Shown: positions 9,846-20,525, counted from the stretch's first letter. The stretch: 64,000 bases of DNA from Flavobacterium sp. N502536 (GCF_025947345.1 NZ_CP110011.1:434001-498000); one strand, 5' to 3'. Program-made: numbers and translations. Notes: a model not told the origin generated them from the sequence alone.

Positions 9846-11225
9846 ATGATATTTCAAAAAGTCATAGGATTTGTTTGTTTGTTGGGGATACTGGCTATTC
9901 CTTTTTCCGGCAATGCCCAAACCGCTGCACGTCCCAATATCCTGATCATCATGACCGATCAGCAAACTGCCGATGCGATGAGTATTGCAGGAAACAAGGC
10001 CCTTCACACTCCTGCAATGGACAAACTTGCTCAAAACGGAGTCCGTTTTACTAAAGCCTACTGTGCCCAGCCTTTATGCACACCCTCCCGCACCGCCATC
10101 ATGAGCGGGAAAATGCCTTTTGAAACCGGCTTTGTGGGCAACGCTCCTGAAAAAGACGGTCAATGGCCGGACGATTTACTCATGATGGGTAAAATTTTCC
10201 AAAACGGAGGATACAAAACCGGTTACGTAGGCAAATGGCACCTTCCAGTTACCACTGCCAAGAAAAGTCAGCATGGTTTTGAATACATCGAAAACACCAA
10301 TTTTCAGGATTATAACGATGCGGCGACACCCTCGTTTTGTGCGCGTTTCATTAAAGAAAATAAAAACACTCCTTTTCTTTTGGTCGCTTCTTTTTTAAAT
10401 CCACATGACATTTGCGAATGGGCCAGAGACGAAGATTTGAAAATGGATGTATTAGAAAAAGCACCTCCTCCAGCTCAGTGTCCGCCATTGCCGGCCAACT
10501 GGAAAATCCCCGACTACGAACCTAAAATTGTTCGCGAACAGCAAAAAGTAAGTTTCAGAACCTACCCCACTGTAAATTGGACTGCGGATCAATGGCGTCA
10601 ATACCGTTGGGCCTACAATCGCTTAGTTGAAAAAGTAGACGGCTACATCGAAATGGTGCTTGCCTCTTTGAAAAAATACAACATCGAAAAAAACACGATT
10701 ATCATTTTTACGGCAGATCATGGTGACGGCTATGCAGGCCATAGTTGGAATCAGAAACAAATACTCTATGAAGAATCAGCCAAAATACCATTCATCATTT
10801 CGAAAATAGGCGAATGGAAACCCCGTACCGATGATCTTCTGGTTTGTAATGGTACAGACATTATTCCGACCATTTGCGGTTTCACCGGAGTACCCAAACC
10901 AGCCTATCTGAAAGGAATTGACATCAGTAAAAAAATAGCCAATCCAACCGAAATCCTGCGGGATACTTTAGTTGTCGAAACCGATTTTGCCGATAACGAA
11001 GAACTCTTAAACATTAGCGGACGCGCTGTAATTTCTAAAGATTTTAAGTACATCGTTTACAATAAAGGCGACTTAAAAGAACAGCTTTTCAATTTAACCA
11101 CAGATCCCGGAGAAATCACCAATCTGGCAGTAAACAAGGCCTTTAAAAAAGAACTAATTGCTATGCGCCGTTATTTAAAAGAATGGTGCAAAAAGAACGG
11201 AGACCCTTTTCAATCCGGTTTATAA
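9846..11225 (+). CDS. Secreted or periplasmic sulfatase, S1 family
   Basis: Arylsulfatase-fold enzyme that removes sulfate esters or N-sulfate from the glycan, 459 residues with an N-terminal signal peptide ending near GNAQ. The formylglycine motif CTPSR (Cys about residue 78) requires maturation by a sulfatase-modifying enzyme, which is not in the window. Metal-site signatures are IIMTDQQ near the N-terminus and FTADHGD later. The subfamily cannot be fixed by eye, so whether it removes 6-O-, 2-O- or N-sulfate is open. It lies between the ROK kinase and a lyase gene (22-bp gap to the latter), consistent with desulfation of glycosaminoglycan oligomers. Confidence 0.9.
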   Translation: MIFQKVIGFVCLLGILAIPFSGNAQTAARPNILIIMTDQQTADAMSIAGNKALHTPAMDKLAQNGVRFTKAYCAQPLCTPSRTAIMSGKMPFETGFVGNAPEKDGQWPDDLLMMGKIFQNGGYKTGYVGKWHLPVTTAKKSQHGFEYIENTNFQDYNDAATPSFCARFIKENKNTPFLLVASFLNPHDICEWARDEDLKMDVLEKAPPPAQCPPLPANWKIPDYEPKIVREQQKVSFRTYPTVNWTADQWRQYRWAYNRLVEKVDGYIEMVLASLKKYNIEKNTIIIFTADHGDGYAGHSWNQKQILYEESAKIPFIISKIGEWKPRTDDLLVCNGTDIIPTICGFTGVPKPAYLKGIDISKKIANPTEILRDTLVVETDFADNEELLNISGRAVISKDFKYIVYNKGDLKEQLFNLTTDPGEITNLAVNKAFKKELIAMRRYLKEWCKKNGDPFQSGL

Positions 11226-11247
11226 ACTTGCCTAAAGAAAAAACAAT

Positions 11248-13932
11248 ATGATTCAGAATAAAATAGTCACATTAGTGGCATCCCTTATCATGTTGCCTGT
11301 TTTCAGTCAACAATCCCCGGCAACTATAAAACTAACAGCCGAAAAACTGCATTCAAGAGTACGTGAATGGCCGTATCCTGTAAACGGAATTACGGTACCC
11401 ACCAATGCTCCTGCCCTGCTTTGGCCCGGAACCAATGGCAAAAACATGGTAACCCCAATGGAAAGCGGAAGTGATATTCCGGAAGATCCGAATATTGGTA
11501 ATGTACGTTACAAAATAATGCTGGCAAGCGACAAAAACTTTACTAAAAACCCCTTCACCAGTGCCGAACAACGTTGGGCAGTTTATCCTTTGCACCAGGC
11601 TTTAAAAGCCGGAAAATGGTACTGGAAATACGGTTATGCCTTAAAAGGCAGCAGTCAATGGACTTGGTCTCCTGTTTACGATTTTGTAATCGATGCCCGA
11701 TATGCTGCCCAAAAAGTAGCTCCTCCCATTAGCGAAGTCCTTAAAAGAAACGAAGGGGCACACCCTCTTTTATGGGATATGAACCGCATTGGCGAGGCTT
11801 TTTACCGCAACAATCTGGACAATCCCGAAGCTAAAAAATTTGTTGCTTTCGCAGAAAAATTAATGCTGGCGCCTCTTCCAACAGAGAAACCTCAGAGAGT
11901 AATTGATACCACAGGCAAAAATCCGTTAGAAAAGAAAATTATTATCGAACGAATGTATCATGGTTTTGGAGATGCTGTTGGAAACCCGGTTCGCAATTTA
12001 TGCATCGCCTATCAGCTCACCAAAGACAAACGTTTCATTTTAGATGCCAAACGCAGAGCCTTAAACCTGGCCAACATGAATCCTGACGGACTGGCTACAG
12101 GAGATGATTTTACAAGTGGCGCCGTACTCGAAGCTTTGGGCTGGTTTTACGATACCGGTTATGATTTTTTAACCCCTCAGGAAAAAGAGACCTTTAAAAA
12201 TAGCATTACCATCAGGGCCAAAAGAGTTTACGATCATTTGCCTAACCGTTTTGAGCTGCATGTGAGCGACAATCACGTTTGGCAAATTACCTTGCGCAAT
12301 CTTGCTATTGCTACGGTAGCCGTGATTAACGATGTACCCGAGGCTAAGGAATGGCTCACCTATATGTACGAAGTCTGGTCGGCACGTTTTCCGGTATTGG
12401 GCACTACTGATGGTGGCTGGCATGAAGGAAACGGCTACTTCAGAGTCAACTTTAAATCGATTATTTACCTGTCTCAAATGTTTGGTGACTTTAGTGGTGT
12501 TGATTATTTTAAGTTGCCGTGGATGCAGAATCTTCCGTACTATATGCTGTACACCCATCCAAATGGTGCGGCAAGTACTGCCATTGGCGACATGTGGGAA
12601 AACATTCCGTACATCGTAAAAGGCGAAGCCTGGTTTGCCGATGCTTTGACCTACCGCATGAATAATCCGTATCTAAACTGGTATGTTGGCGAAATAAAAA
12701 GAGACTATCCGACCTACTATCACGGCACCGATGATTTCTTATTTTTCAGATTACTGAATTATAAACCCAATAGAAACTTACCCGCTACTTCCCCGGAAAA
12801 ACTCCCTAAAACCCGCAAATTTGCTGATGTGGGTGTTGTAGCCATGCACGAAGATCTGGCCAAAGCCAATACAACCCTGAGCAGTTATTTGTTCAGCAGT
12901 CCGTTTGGTTCTTCGGGACACGGTCACGCTTCGCAAAATGCCTTTACTATTAATTACAAAGGAAAAGTCCTCTTTGGCGGAACGGGTTATTACAGTAATT
13001 TCAGCGACAAACACAATCTTTTATTTTACAGATCCTCTAAAGCCTACAACACGATTTTAGCCGACAGTCTGAACCAGAAAATTGGAGAAGAAGGTTACGG
13101 ATGGATTCCGAGAGCTATTTCCGGTCAACGCATCCAATACGCTTTAGGAGATGCCAGCAATGCTTATGGCGACATTAAAAGTGACTTCTGGCTCAACCGA
13201 TTCAAACAAATCAATGTAGTACCTAACAAAACAAATGGTTACGGAGAATCGGGTGTGACTTTATACCGCAGACATATGTTGCAGCTCGAAGGTGGTTATA
13301 TTGTTTTGTATGACGAACTGGAAGCTAAAACCCCTGTAAAATGGACGACTCAGTTTCATTGTCCGTATTACACCATTGAAGGACAAAATTCGGCGAATGC
13401 CAAACAGCAAAACTTCACAGTACAAACTGATTTAGGGAATGTAAATGCCAGTATTTTTGCAGACAGTCCGCTAAAAATGGCCGTACACAATCAATTTTAT
13501 GAAGCAGCTGTCAACTGGAATAAAGTGACCAATGACGAAGGTCAAATCAAAGATTTTAAAAACCAATGGCATGCGGGAATCACTTCTGAAGCCAGACAAA
13601 AATTCAGATACTTAACCATTATACAGGTAAAAGACGGCAAAACGGAAATCATTAAAACAGTATCAGACAACAGTGGTTTATCACATTTTCAGGTGAGTGG
13701 CTGGGACATTCAGGTACAATTGGACGGCGAAAAACCAGCTGCCTTACAAGTGGTTGGAAAAACCGCAAAATCATTATTTAGCTATGGAAATTTACCCATT
13801 ACATTTGAAGGTAAAACATTTTCACCTAAAATTGCGGGAAGTTCTGTCTTGCTTGAAATGAATGGTACTAAAATAAACAAACAGGAAGCTGTTGATGAAT
13901 TACCGGATGTAGCCAAGTACGACAAAAATTAA
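11248..13932 (+). CDS. Heparinase II/III-fold polysaccharide lyase with DUF4962-like N-domain
   Basis: Large lyase (894 residues) with a signal peptide ending near VFSQ. Residues ~35-150 form a fibronectin/DUF4962-like beta domain. An alpha/alpha toroid follows, with SDNHVWQ at ~338 and DGGWHEGNGYF at ~388. The heparinase II/III beta-sandwich carries GSSGHGHASQNAFTINYKG at ~552-570. His and Asn of NHVWQ and the second His of GHGHASQ are the likely active-site residues by family analogy. Architecture and length resemble exo-acting heparin lyases (PL15-type), which trim oligomers left by PL12 endolyases. PL21 or another heparinase family cannot be excluded by eye. It follows the sulfatase in one transcription unit. 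Confidence 0.82.
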   Translation: MIQNKIVTLVASLIMLPVFSQQSPATIKLTAEKLHSRVREWPYPVNGITVPTNAPALLWPGTNGKNMVTPMESGSDIPEDPNIGNVRYKIMLASDKNFTKNPFTSAEQRWAVYPLHQALKAGKWYWKYGYALKGSSQWTWSPVYDFVIDARYAAQKVAPPISEVLKRNEGAHPLLWDMNRIGEAFYRNNLDNPEAKKFVAFAEKLMLAPLPTEKPQRVIDTTGKNPLEKKIIIERMYHGFGDAVGNPVRNLCIAYQLTKDKRFILDAKRRALNLANMNPDGLATGDDFTSGAVLEALGWFYDTGYDFLTPQEKETFKNSITIRAKRVYDHLPNRFELHVSDNHVWQITLRNLAIATVAVINDVPEAKEWLTYMYEVWSARFPVLGTTDGGWHEGNGYFRVNFKSIIYLSQMFGDFSGVDYFKLPWMQNLPYYMLYTHPNGAASTAIGDMWENIPYIVKGEAWFADALTYRMNNPYLNWYVGEIKRDYPTYYHGTDDFLFFRLLNYKPNRNLPATSPEKLPKTRKFADVGVVAMHEDLAKANTTLSSYLFSSPFGSSGHGHASQNAFTINYKGKVLFGGTGYYSNFSDKHNLLFYRSSKAYNTILADSLNQKIGEEGYGWIPRAISGQRIQYALGDASNAYGDIKSDFWLNRFKQINVVPNKTNGYGESGVTLYRRHMLQLEGGYIVLYDELEAKTPVKWTTQFHCPYYTIEGQNSANAKQQNFTVQTDLGNVNASIFADSPLKMAVHNQFYEAAVNWNKVTNDEGQIKDFKNQWHAGITSEARQKFRYLTIIQVKDGKTEIIKTVSDNSGLSHFQVSGWDIQVQLDGEKPAALQVVGKTAKSLFSYGNLPITFEGKTFSPKIAGSSVLLEMNGTKINKQEAVDELPDVAKYDKN

Positions 13933-14024
13933 AAACAAAAGGACGTTTGCTTTTTCTTTAAATTTAGAGTTAAATTACCAATAACCTATTAAACGCAAAC
14001 CAAACCATTAAAATTGAAACCTTC

Positions 14025-17000
14025 ATGAAGAAAACGATTGCCATAGCTGTGCTTTTCTATCTTATACTTTTTGCCGCTAAAAGTCAGGCTCAGGTACAGG
14101 ATAGATACTTCCGTACAATTTCGGTTGATAAAGGCCTCTCGCAAAGTTCTGTTTTTGCCATTGCACAGGACACACTTGGCTTTATCTGGATTGGTACGCA
14201 GGACGGGCTAAATCGTTATGACAGTAAGGGTTTTAAAGTGTATCGTCCGATCAGGAATGTTAAAAACAGTTTACAGTCCTACTACATCCGAAGTTTGTTT
14301 ACCGATCACAAAGGACAATTATGGGTAGGCGGTAATCAGGGAATCAGCGTTTACAATTACAATACAGACAGTTTCACCAATTACAAACTTCCGCGAAGTA
14401 TTGGCGAATGGTACATCTCTTCGATCACAGAAGACGCTGCCCATAAAATCTGGGCGACTTCGATTACCGGAGAAGTTTTTGTGCTGGATCCCGAAGAACA
14501 AAATTTCACAGCCATCCGATTTAATGCTTCTTCACACGAAATCAAAAAAATTGCCTACATCGGTCTTTGGCAAAAACAAATAATTCTCGGAACAGATGTT
14601 GGCCTTTTCAAACTAAACCCCAATTCGCATCAGCTGATACGAATTAACTTAGGCGCTAAAAAACCGTATATCAATGCTGTCTATGCCGACGCAAAACAGT
14701 TGTGGGTGGCCACCGAAGGCGAAGGTGTCATTCGGTACAATGCCGAAAATGGTCAGGTTAGCGCACTGCTTCACACCTCAGGAGCAAACAGTATTGCCGA
14801 TAATAATATCAGATGTGTGGGAAAAGATACGGAGGGAAATATTTGGCTCGGAACTTTTAAGGGCCTTACCGTTTTTAATCCTAAAACCAACACTTTCAGC
14901 AACTATTACCATCAGATAGCACAGCCTTACACCATCAGTCAAAACTCGGTTCGCTGTTTCTTTAAAGACAAACAAAACGGAATCTGGCTCGGAACCTATT
15001 ACGGAGGTTTAAACTATTACCATAAAAGCGATATAAAATTCAATCTGTTAAGTCAAAACTCCGGGAAACCCTCTTTGAATGATGAGGTTATTGGCGCAAT
15101 CAAACAAGATGCAAAAGGCAATTTTTGGATTGGAAGTAATGACAAAGGCGTAAATTACTGGAACAAAAATGCCAACACCATCAGTTATTTTTCAAATAGC
15201 GAAAACAACCCAAACAGCTTAAGTTCGAACAATATCAAAGCCATCGAATTTGATGATAACGGAAATGTATTAATAGGTACGCACAACGGCGGATTAAATG
15301 TACTCAACCCGAATACCGGTTTTGCACAGCGTTTTCGCCATGACGAAAACAATCCCAACACGATTGCAGGTGATTTGGTTTACAGTCTGTTAAAAGATTC
15401 AAAAGGTCGTATCTGGGTTGGTACCCGATCAGGTTTAGACCAGTTTCATCCCGAAACAAAATCGTTTACACACATCCACTTAGACAAGGCCGGAAAGCGA
15501 CTTGCATCAGACGATATTACCTTTCTTTTTGAAGACAGCAAACACCGAATCTGGATTGGGACGACCAATGGCGTAACACTTTTTTATCCGGACACTAATT
15601 TATTTGCGGCTATTGGTCATGGCAAGTTAAGTGATGATATTGTAAACTGTGTCACCGAAGATTCAAAACACCGAATCTGGATTGGCACCCGCGAAGGATT
15701 GCGTTTGTATGATGAAACGCAGGAATCTTTCAAAACGATTAAAGCCCGAAAAGATTTCGTCAAAGAAACCATTTACGGTATCATTCCGGACGATGAAGGA
15801 AGTTTGTGGATTTCGACCAACAGCGGATTAATCAAATTTAATCCGGACAATGGTTTTGTACAGACTTTTGACGAAAGTGACGGTTTACAAAACAAGCAGT
15901 TCAACGATTATGCCTTTTGCAAAGCCAAAGATGGTATGCTGCTTTTTGGCGGAATTAAAGGGCTCTCTTATTTTTATCCTGCCATGGTAAAACAGCAGCC
16001 ACTTCCTTTAAAATTAAGTTTTACCGCTTTAGAAGTATTAAACAAAACCGTTGCCGCCGGTGATGATACCGACATACTCGAAGAACATATGGACCAGACC
16101 AACGAATTGGAAATTGGACCTGAATACAAACAATTCAGTATCTTTTTTAATACGTTTAATTACATTTCTTCCAATCGGACTTATTATTATTACAAGTTGG
16201 AAGGAATCGACAAAGACTGGCAGCGAACTGATGAACTTAAAGTAAGCTACAGCAACTTGCCTGCAGGAAAATACAACTTCCAAATCAAAGCCATTGGACC
16301 TAATGGAGAGATGAGTGCCGTTCGAAACCTAAAAATTGTCATTCTTCCGCCCTGGTACAAAACCATCTGGTTTTCACTGTTGTTACTTACCATCATTGGT
16401 ACGGCAGCCTATATTGGTTTTAAAATTATAAAAGAACGAATAAAAGCCGTTCAGCAATTAAAACTGGAACGAATTGATAAAGAACGAGTAAGCTATATCA
16501 ATCAGGTAAAAATGGATTTCTTTACCAATGTTTCTCATGAGTTAAGAACACCTCTAACCCTGATTTTAGCACCTCTGGAAGAACTTTTAAAAATGCCGTT
16601 TGCCGATAAAGTTTCCAAAAAGAAACATGAATTAATGTTTATCAATGCCAAAAGACTCTATAATTTGGTCGATCAGCTTTTTGAGTTTAGAAAAACCGAA
16701 ATGGGTACGCGACAATTAAAAGTAGGCAAAGCTGATCTTGTGGGTTTTACACAGGAGATTTTTGAATCTTTTAAACCGCTTTCAGAGAAAAACAGCATTC
16801 ACTATACCTATCATTCTGAAGAGCCGCAGCTGCCGTTTTATTTTGACAAAGATGCCATGGAGAAGATACTGTTCAATCTTTTATCCAATGCCTTTAAATA
16901 CACTAAAACCGGGCAAAGTATTGCAGTAACGGTAGCGAAGAAAAATGATACGGTACAAATAAAAGTCACTGACACGGGGGTCGGAATTAGTGCGGAAGAT

Positions 17001-18068
17001 TTATCTAAGGTTTTCGACCGTTTCTATCAGGTAAACAATCGCGAAATGAATTTGGGTTCCGGTGTTGGTTTGGCCTTTACCAAACGCCTGGTCGAACTGC
17101 ATCATGGTGAAATTACCGCCGAAAGCAAAATGCAGGAAGGAAGCAGTTTTATTGTAACCATTCCTATTTCAGATGCGGTTTACAAAAACGATCAGCACGT
17201 GGAAGAATCGGCTTACGACTTGTCTATACTTTCCGACAATGACCTTGAAAATGAAGATGCCCTGCTGCCGGAAGAAAATGAAGTGATTGAGAGCAATCAG
17301 CCGATAAAACTTCTTATTGTAGACGATAACAGAGAAATTTTAGATTATTTGCAGGATTATTTCAGCAAAATATACGACGTTACCGTGGCCTACGACGGGC
17401 AAATGGCGCTGGAACTTCTGGAACTTCATCCTTTTGATCTGATCATCAGTGATGTCATGATGCCTGAGCTCGATGGTCTGCATTTTTGCAAACGCGTCAA
17501 ACAAAACATCAATACGTCGCATATTCCGTTGATGCTTTTAACCGCAAGAACCGAAACCAGCCAGCAAATTAAAGGACTCGAAATGGGTGCCGACGATTAT
17601 GTTACCAAACCGTTTTCGACACCTTTACTGGCAGCAAAAATCACCAACCTGTTGCGATCCCGCAAACGACTGAAAGAATATTACTCTGTTGGAAAAGAAA
17701 TGGTTCCTGAAAATATTGCTTTTAATACTCTGGACGAAGAGTTCTTAAAACAGGCCATTCGTATTGTAGAAGACCATCTGGCGAATTCGGAATTTTCGGT
17801 GGATCAGTTTAGTAAAGAAATCGGAATGAGCCGATCAAACCTGTATTTAAAACTAAAAGCCATTACCGGAGAATCGGCTATGGACTTTATCAAACGAATC
17901 CGATTTAAAAAAGCAGTCGAGCTGATGCAAAGCAAACGTTACACCATTGCACAAATTACATACATGTGCGGTTTCAACTCGCCTTCTTATTTCTCTACGG
18001 CTTTTAAACAGCATTATGGCTGTATGCCGAGCGAATATTTGGCCAAAATCGACCCTACACAAGAATAA
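14025..18068 (+). CDS. Hybrid two-component system sensor-regulator (HTCS) of the PUL
   Basis: One-protein glycan sensor and transcription activator, 1347 residues. In order: signal peptide; two seven-bladed periplasmic propellers built of Reg_prop repeats such as GFIWIGTQDGLNRY and RIWIGTTNGV (about 30-640); a Y_Y_Y domain (~700-765); one membrane helix (~778-800); HisKA with NVSHELRTPLT (His ~839); HATPase with the DTGVGI box; a receiver whose phospho-Asp lies in SDVMMPELDG (~1142) and Lys in VTKPF; and a C-terminal AraC DNA-binding domain (GFNSPSYFSTAFKQHYG). In Bacteroidota these proteins bind an oligosaccharide from the target glycan and activate the adjacent susC/susD operon. No key residue is missing. 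Confidence 0.97.
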   Translation: MKKTIAIAVLFYLILFAAKSQAQVQDRYFRTISVDKGLSQSSVFAIAQDTLGFIWIGTQDGLNRYDSKGFKVYRPIRNVKNSLQSYYIRSLFTDHKGQLWVGGNQGISVYNYNTDSFTNYKLPRSIGEWYISSITEDAAHKIWATSITGEVFVLDPEEQNFTAIRFNASSHEIKKIAYIGLWQKQIILGTDVGLFKLNPNSHQLIRINLGAKKPYINAVYADAKQLWVATEGEGVIRYNAENGQVSALLHTSGANSIADNNIRCVGKDTEGNIWLGTFKGLTVFNPKTNTFSNYYHQIAQPYTISQNSVRCFFKDKQNGIWLGTYYGGLNYYHKSDIKFNLLSQNSGKPSLNDEVIGAIKQDAKGNFWIGSNDKGVNYWNKNANTISYFSNSENNPNSLSSNNIKAIEFDDNGNVLIGTHNGGLNVLNPNTGFAQRFRHDENNPNTIAGDLVYSLLKDSKGRIWVGTRSGLDQFHPETKSFTHIHLDKAGKRLASDDITFLFEDSKHRIWIGTTNGVTLFYPDTNLFAAIGHGKLSDDIVNCVTEDSKHRIWIGTREGLRLYDETQESFKTIKARKDFVKETIYGIIPDDEGSLWISTNSGLIKFNPDNGFVQTFDESDGLQNKQFNDYAFCKAKDGMLLFGGIKGLSYFYPAMVKQQPLPLKLSFTALEVLNKTVAAGDDTDILEEHMDQTNELEIGPEYKQFSIFFNTFNYISSNRTYYYYKLEGIDKDWQRTDELKVSYSNLPAGKYNFQIKAIGPNGEMSAVRNLKIVILPPWYKTIWFSLLLLTIIGTAAYIGFKIIKERIKAVQQLKLERIDKERVSYINQVKMDFFTNVSHELRTPLTLILAPLEELLKMPFADKVSKKKHELMFINAKRLYNLVDQLFEFRKTEMGTRQLKVGKADLVGFTQEIFESFKPLSEKNSIHYTYHSEEPQLPFYFDKDAMEKILFNLLSNAFKYTKTGQSIAVTVAKKNDTVQIKVTDTGVGISAEDLSKVFDRFYQVNNREMNLGSGVGLAFTKRLVELHHGEITAESKMQEGSSFIVTIPISDAVYKNDQHVEESAYDLSILSDNDLENEDALLPEENEVIESNQPIKLLIVDDNREILDYLQDYFSKIYDVTVAYDGQMALELLELHPFDLIISDVMMPELDGLHFCKRVKQNINTSHIPLMLLTARTETSQQIKGLEMGADDYVTKPFSTPLLAAKITNLLRSRKRLKEYYSVGKEMVPENIAFNTLDEEFLKQAIRIVEDHLANSEFSVDQFSKEIGMSRSNLYLKLKAITGESAMDFIKRIRFKKAVELMQSKRYTIAQITYMCGFNSPSYFSTAFKQHYGCMPSEYLAKIDPTQE

Positions 18069-18329
18069 TTACAACAACACAAACGACTATACCATGCAAA
18101 AAGAACACAACAAAACCGCTAAAACCTGATGCTACAACCTTAGCCATCCGCTAAAATAAGGTTAAAAAAAGCCTCAAAACAATCCCGGATTTCAGTTTTG
18201 AAAATCATAATCCTGTCCAGATGAAACATTCATTTTAGAACAGGAAGGCCCAAACTATGTCTTAACGGAACTGTTTTATTCAAAAAAAAGCCAATCCCAA
18301 ATCAACGTTTAAAAATTAAAATACCCTTT

Positions 18330-19460
18330 ATGAAAATAATGAAACTCCTTCTTATACTGGCTTTCATTTTGCCAATTACCTCAGTTGCACAAACAAAAGC
18401 AATGGTAATCCTTCAAAATAATTCAGCTTTCGACCGCAAAGAAACAGTTGTAGCCATCCCCTGGAAAACAATACTTTCCTCCTATCCGCAAATTGACACG
18501 GCTAACTTTGTCGTATTGAATACCCTCACCAAAAAACAGATCTCCTATCAGTTAGAACATCACGGGAATGCTGCCATTCAAAATCTACTGGTACAAATTG
18601 ATCTAAAAGCAAAATCAGCGCTGAATCTTTCCATTCAAAAAGGAAAACCGGAAATTTTTGCTCCCAAAACCTATGCCCGTTACGTTCCGGAACGCCTGGA
18701 TGATTTTGCCTGGGAAAATGATAAAATTGCCTTCCGTGCCTATGGAAAAGCTCTTGAAAAAACAGAAGGTGACGCTTACGGTTATGATGTATGGGTGAAA
18801 AGAACCGATAAATTAGTCGTAAACGATCGCTACAAACGCAACGATTATCACATCGATCACGGTGACGGATTAGATTATTATCATGTGGGGCACACTTTAG
18901 GAGCAGGAAATATGGCTCCCTATGTAAAAGATACTATCCGATATTCCGGCAATTATCACCAATGGAAAATACTGGACAAAGGGCCTTTACGCACCACTTT
19001 TCAGCTCACTTTTGATTCCTGGAATGCCGGCGGTATAAAAGTGAAAGCCACAAAAATCATTTCTATAGATGCCGGTTCACAGCTCAACCGAATTGAGAAC
19101 ATTTATACGTTTGATGATAAAAATCCGCTGCCGGTAGTTGTTGGAATTATCAGACGGGAAAAAGCAGGTATTCTTTCCTTAAACGAACAGCAAGGCATAA
19201 TGGGATATTGGGAACCTGCTTTTGACAAAGAAGGTACTACCGGACTAGGTTCGATACTAACAACCCCGGCAACTATTATGTGGGTCAACAAAGAACAATT
19301 GCTGACCAAAACCGCTGTTAAAAACAACGAGCCTTTAGTCTATTACACAGGTGCAGTCTGGGACAAAGCCGGAAAAATTACCTCGGCCAAACAATGGTTC
19401 AATTACCTCGATCATTTTAATGAAGAACTGAAAAATCCTTTAATCATCAGTGTAAAATAG
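18330..19460 (+). CDS. DUF4861 family secreted protein
   Basis: A 376-residue protein with a signal peptide (cleavage near SVAQ) matching the DUF4861 family in my judgement. Typical segments are DGLDYYHVGHTLGAGNMAPY and the region around WGNxNAGGIKV. The family is repeatedly found in loci for uronate-containing glycans. I recall a related protein from a marine ulvan locus being reported as an oligosaccharide dehydratase, but I cannot verify that relation here. A role on the uronic acid end of glycosaminoglycan oligomers is an inference. MKLLLIL nine bases downstream is an equally good start. About 260 bp separates it from the regulator gene; no terminator is visible there. Confidence 0.75.
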   Translation: MKIMKLLLILAFILPITSVAQTKAMVILQNNSAFDRKETVVAIPWKTILSSYPQIDTANFVVLNTLTKKQISYQLEHHGNAAIQNLLVQIDLKAKSALNLSIQKGKPEIFAPKTYARYVPERLDDFAWENDKIAFRAYGKALEKTEGDAYGYDVWVKRTDKLVVNDRYKRNDYHIDHGDGLDYYHVGHTLGAGNMAPYVKDTIRYSGNYHQWKILDKGPLRTTFQLTFDSWNAGGIKVKATKIISIDAGSQLNRIENIYTFDDKNPLPVVVGIIRREKAGILSLNEQQGIMGYWEPAFDKEGTTGLGSILTTPATIMWVNKEQLLTKTAVKNNEPLVYYTGAVWDKAGKITSAKQWFNYLDHFNEELKNPLIISVK

Positions 19461-19484
19461 TGGTAACACAACTTTGTGCTTATT

Positions 19485-19626
19485 TTTTTAACACATAGAA
19501 ACATCGTTTACATGACGTATGAAAGACGTTTGACTCGAAATAAAACACAAAAAACTATGAGAAAGTAATGAGTTTCTCTCTAGTATTCTTTTAGTTCCAA
19601 AAAATCTATGTTTCTATGTGTTTAAA
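19485..19626. repeat. Inverted-repeat element before kduD
   Basis: The arms TTAACACATAGAAACAT (left) and ATGTTTCTATGTGTTTAA (right, reverse complement) enclose about 100 bp without coding content. It looks like a non-autonomous dispersed flavobacterial repeat. Its right arm reaches into the upstream extension of the next reading frame, which supports the later kduD start. Confidence 0.65.
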
Positions 19627-19681
19627 CACACGAACAAGAAATAACAAATTAAAATTACTAATAACCAAAAACAAACAAAAA

Positions 19682-20476
19682 ATGTCAATTAACTTATTTG
19701 ATTTAACGGGAAAAACAGCACTCATTACAGGAGGAGTTCACGGTTTAGGAATGGCTATGGCCAAAGGACTTGGACATGCAGGAGCAAAAATTGTAGTAAA
19801 CGACCATTCCTCACAAGAAGCTGTTGATAACGCAATTGCCGAATACAAATCGGAAGGAATTGAGGCCTTCGGATACCTGTTTGATGTAACAGACGAAACT
19901 GCCGTAATTGCCGCCATCAGCAAAATTGAGGCTGAGGTGGGACCAATCGATATATTAATAAATAATGCCGGAATTATCAAAAGAACTCCAATCATAGAAA
20001 TGGAAGTTGCCGATTTTGAAGCAGTAATAAAAGTAGACCTGACCGGACCTTTTATTGTATCTAAAAATGTAGCAAAAGGAATGATTGCCCGCGGAGGAGG
20101 AAAAATCATCAACATGTGTTCGATGATGAGCGAACTCGGAAGAGACTCTGTAAGTGCCTACGCCTCTGCCAAAGGCGGACTAAAAATGCTAACCAAAAAC
20201 ATGGCTACCGAATGGGCAAAATTCAATATTCAGACGAACGGAATTGGCCCAGGCTACTTTGCCACAAGCCAGACGGCACCTATTAGAGTAAACGGCCATC
20301 CGTTTAATGAATTTATTATCGGAAGAACTCCGGCTGGGCGCTGGGGAAATCCTGATGATTTACAAGGGGCTGCGATCTTTTTAAGTTCGAAAGCAAGTGA
20401 TTTTGTAAACGGTCATATCGTGTATGTTGACGGCGGAATATTAGCAACAATAGGAAAACCTTCTAACGAAAACTAG
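19682..20476 (+). CDS. kduD: 2-dehydro-3-deoxy-D-gluconate 5-dehydrogenase (KduD-like SDR)
   Basis: Short-chain dehydrogenase, 264 residues, cytoplasmic. By family knowledge it reduces 3-deoxy-D-glycero-2,5-hexodiulosonate to 2-keto-3-deoxygluconate, the step after unsaturated uronate isomerisation. Seen motifs: NAD-binding TGGVHGLGMAMA, NNAG, catalytic Ser in INMCSMMSE, YASAK (Tyr/Lys pair), and C-terminal NGHIVYVDGG. The start at 19682 (MSINLFDLTGKTALITGG) fits the family; the frame extends upstream only through repeat sequence. Its presence shows the locus handles uronates freed by lyases. The partner isomerase KduI is not in the window. Confidence 0.88.
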   Translation: MSINLFDLTGKTALITGGVHGLGMAMAKGLGHAGAKIVVNDHSSQEAVDNAIAEYKSEGIEAFGYLFDVTDETAVIAAISKIEAEVGPIDILINNAGIIKRTPIIEMEVADFEAVIKVDLTGPFIVSKNVAKGMIARGGGKIINMCSMMSELGRDSVSAYASAKGGLKMLTKNMATEWAKFNIQTNGIGPGYFATSQTAPIRVNGHPFNEFIIGRTPAGRWGNPDDLQGAAIFLSSKASDFVNGHIVYVDGGILATIGKPSNEN

Positions 20477-20525
20477 CAGTCTAAACCTTTGAACATCAAT
20501 TCTAAAAGGTCAAAAACAAATTAAA

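Noticed and set aside
12169..12558. 129-residue minus-strand ORF
   Set aside because: Lies fully inside the lyase gene on the opposite strand.
18130..18180. AACCTTAGC...TAAGGTT hairpin after the HTCS gene as a terminator
   Set aside because: It is followed by A-rich, not T-rich, sequence on the plus strand, so it does not look like an intrinsic terminator.
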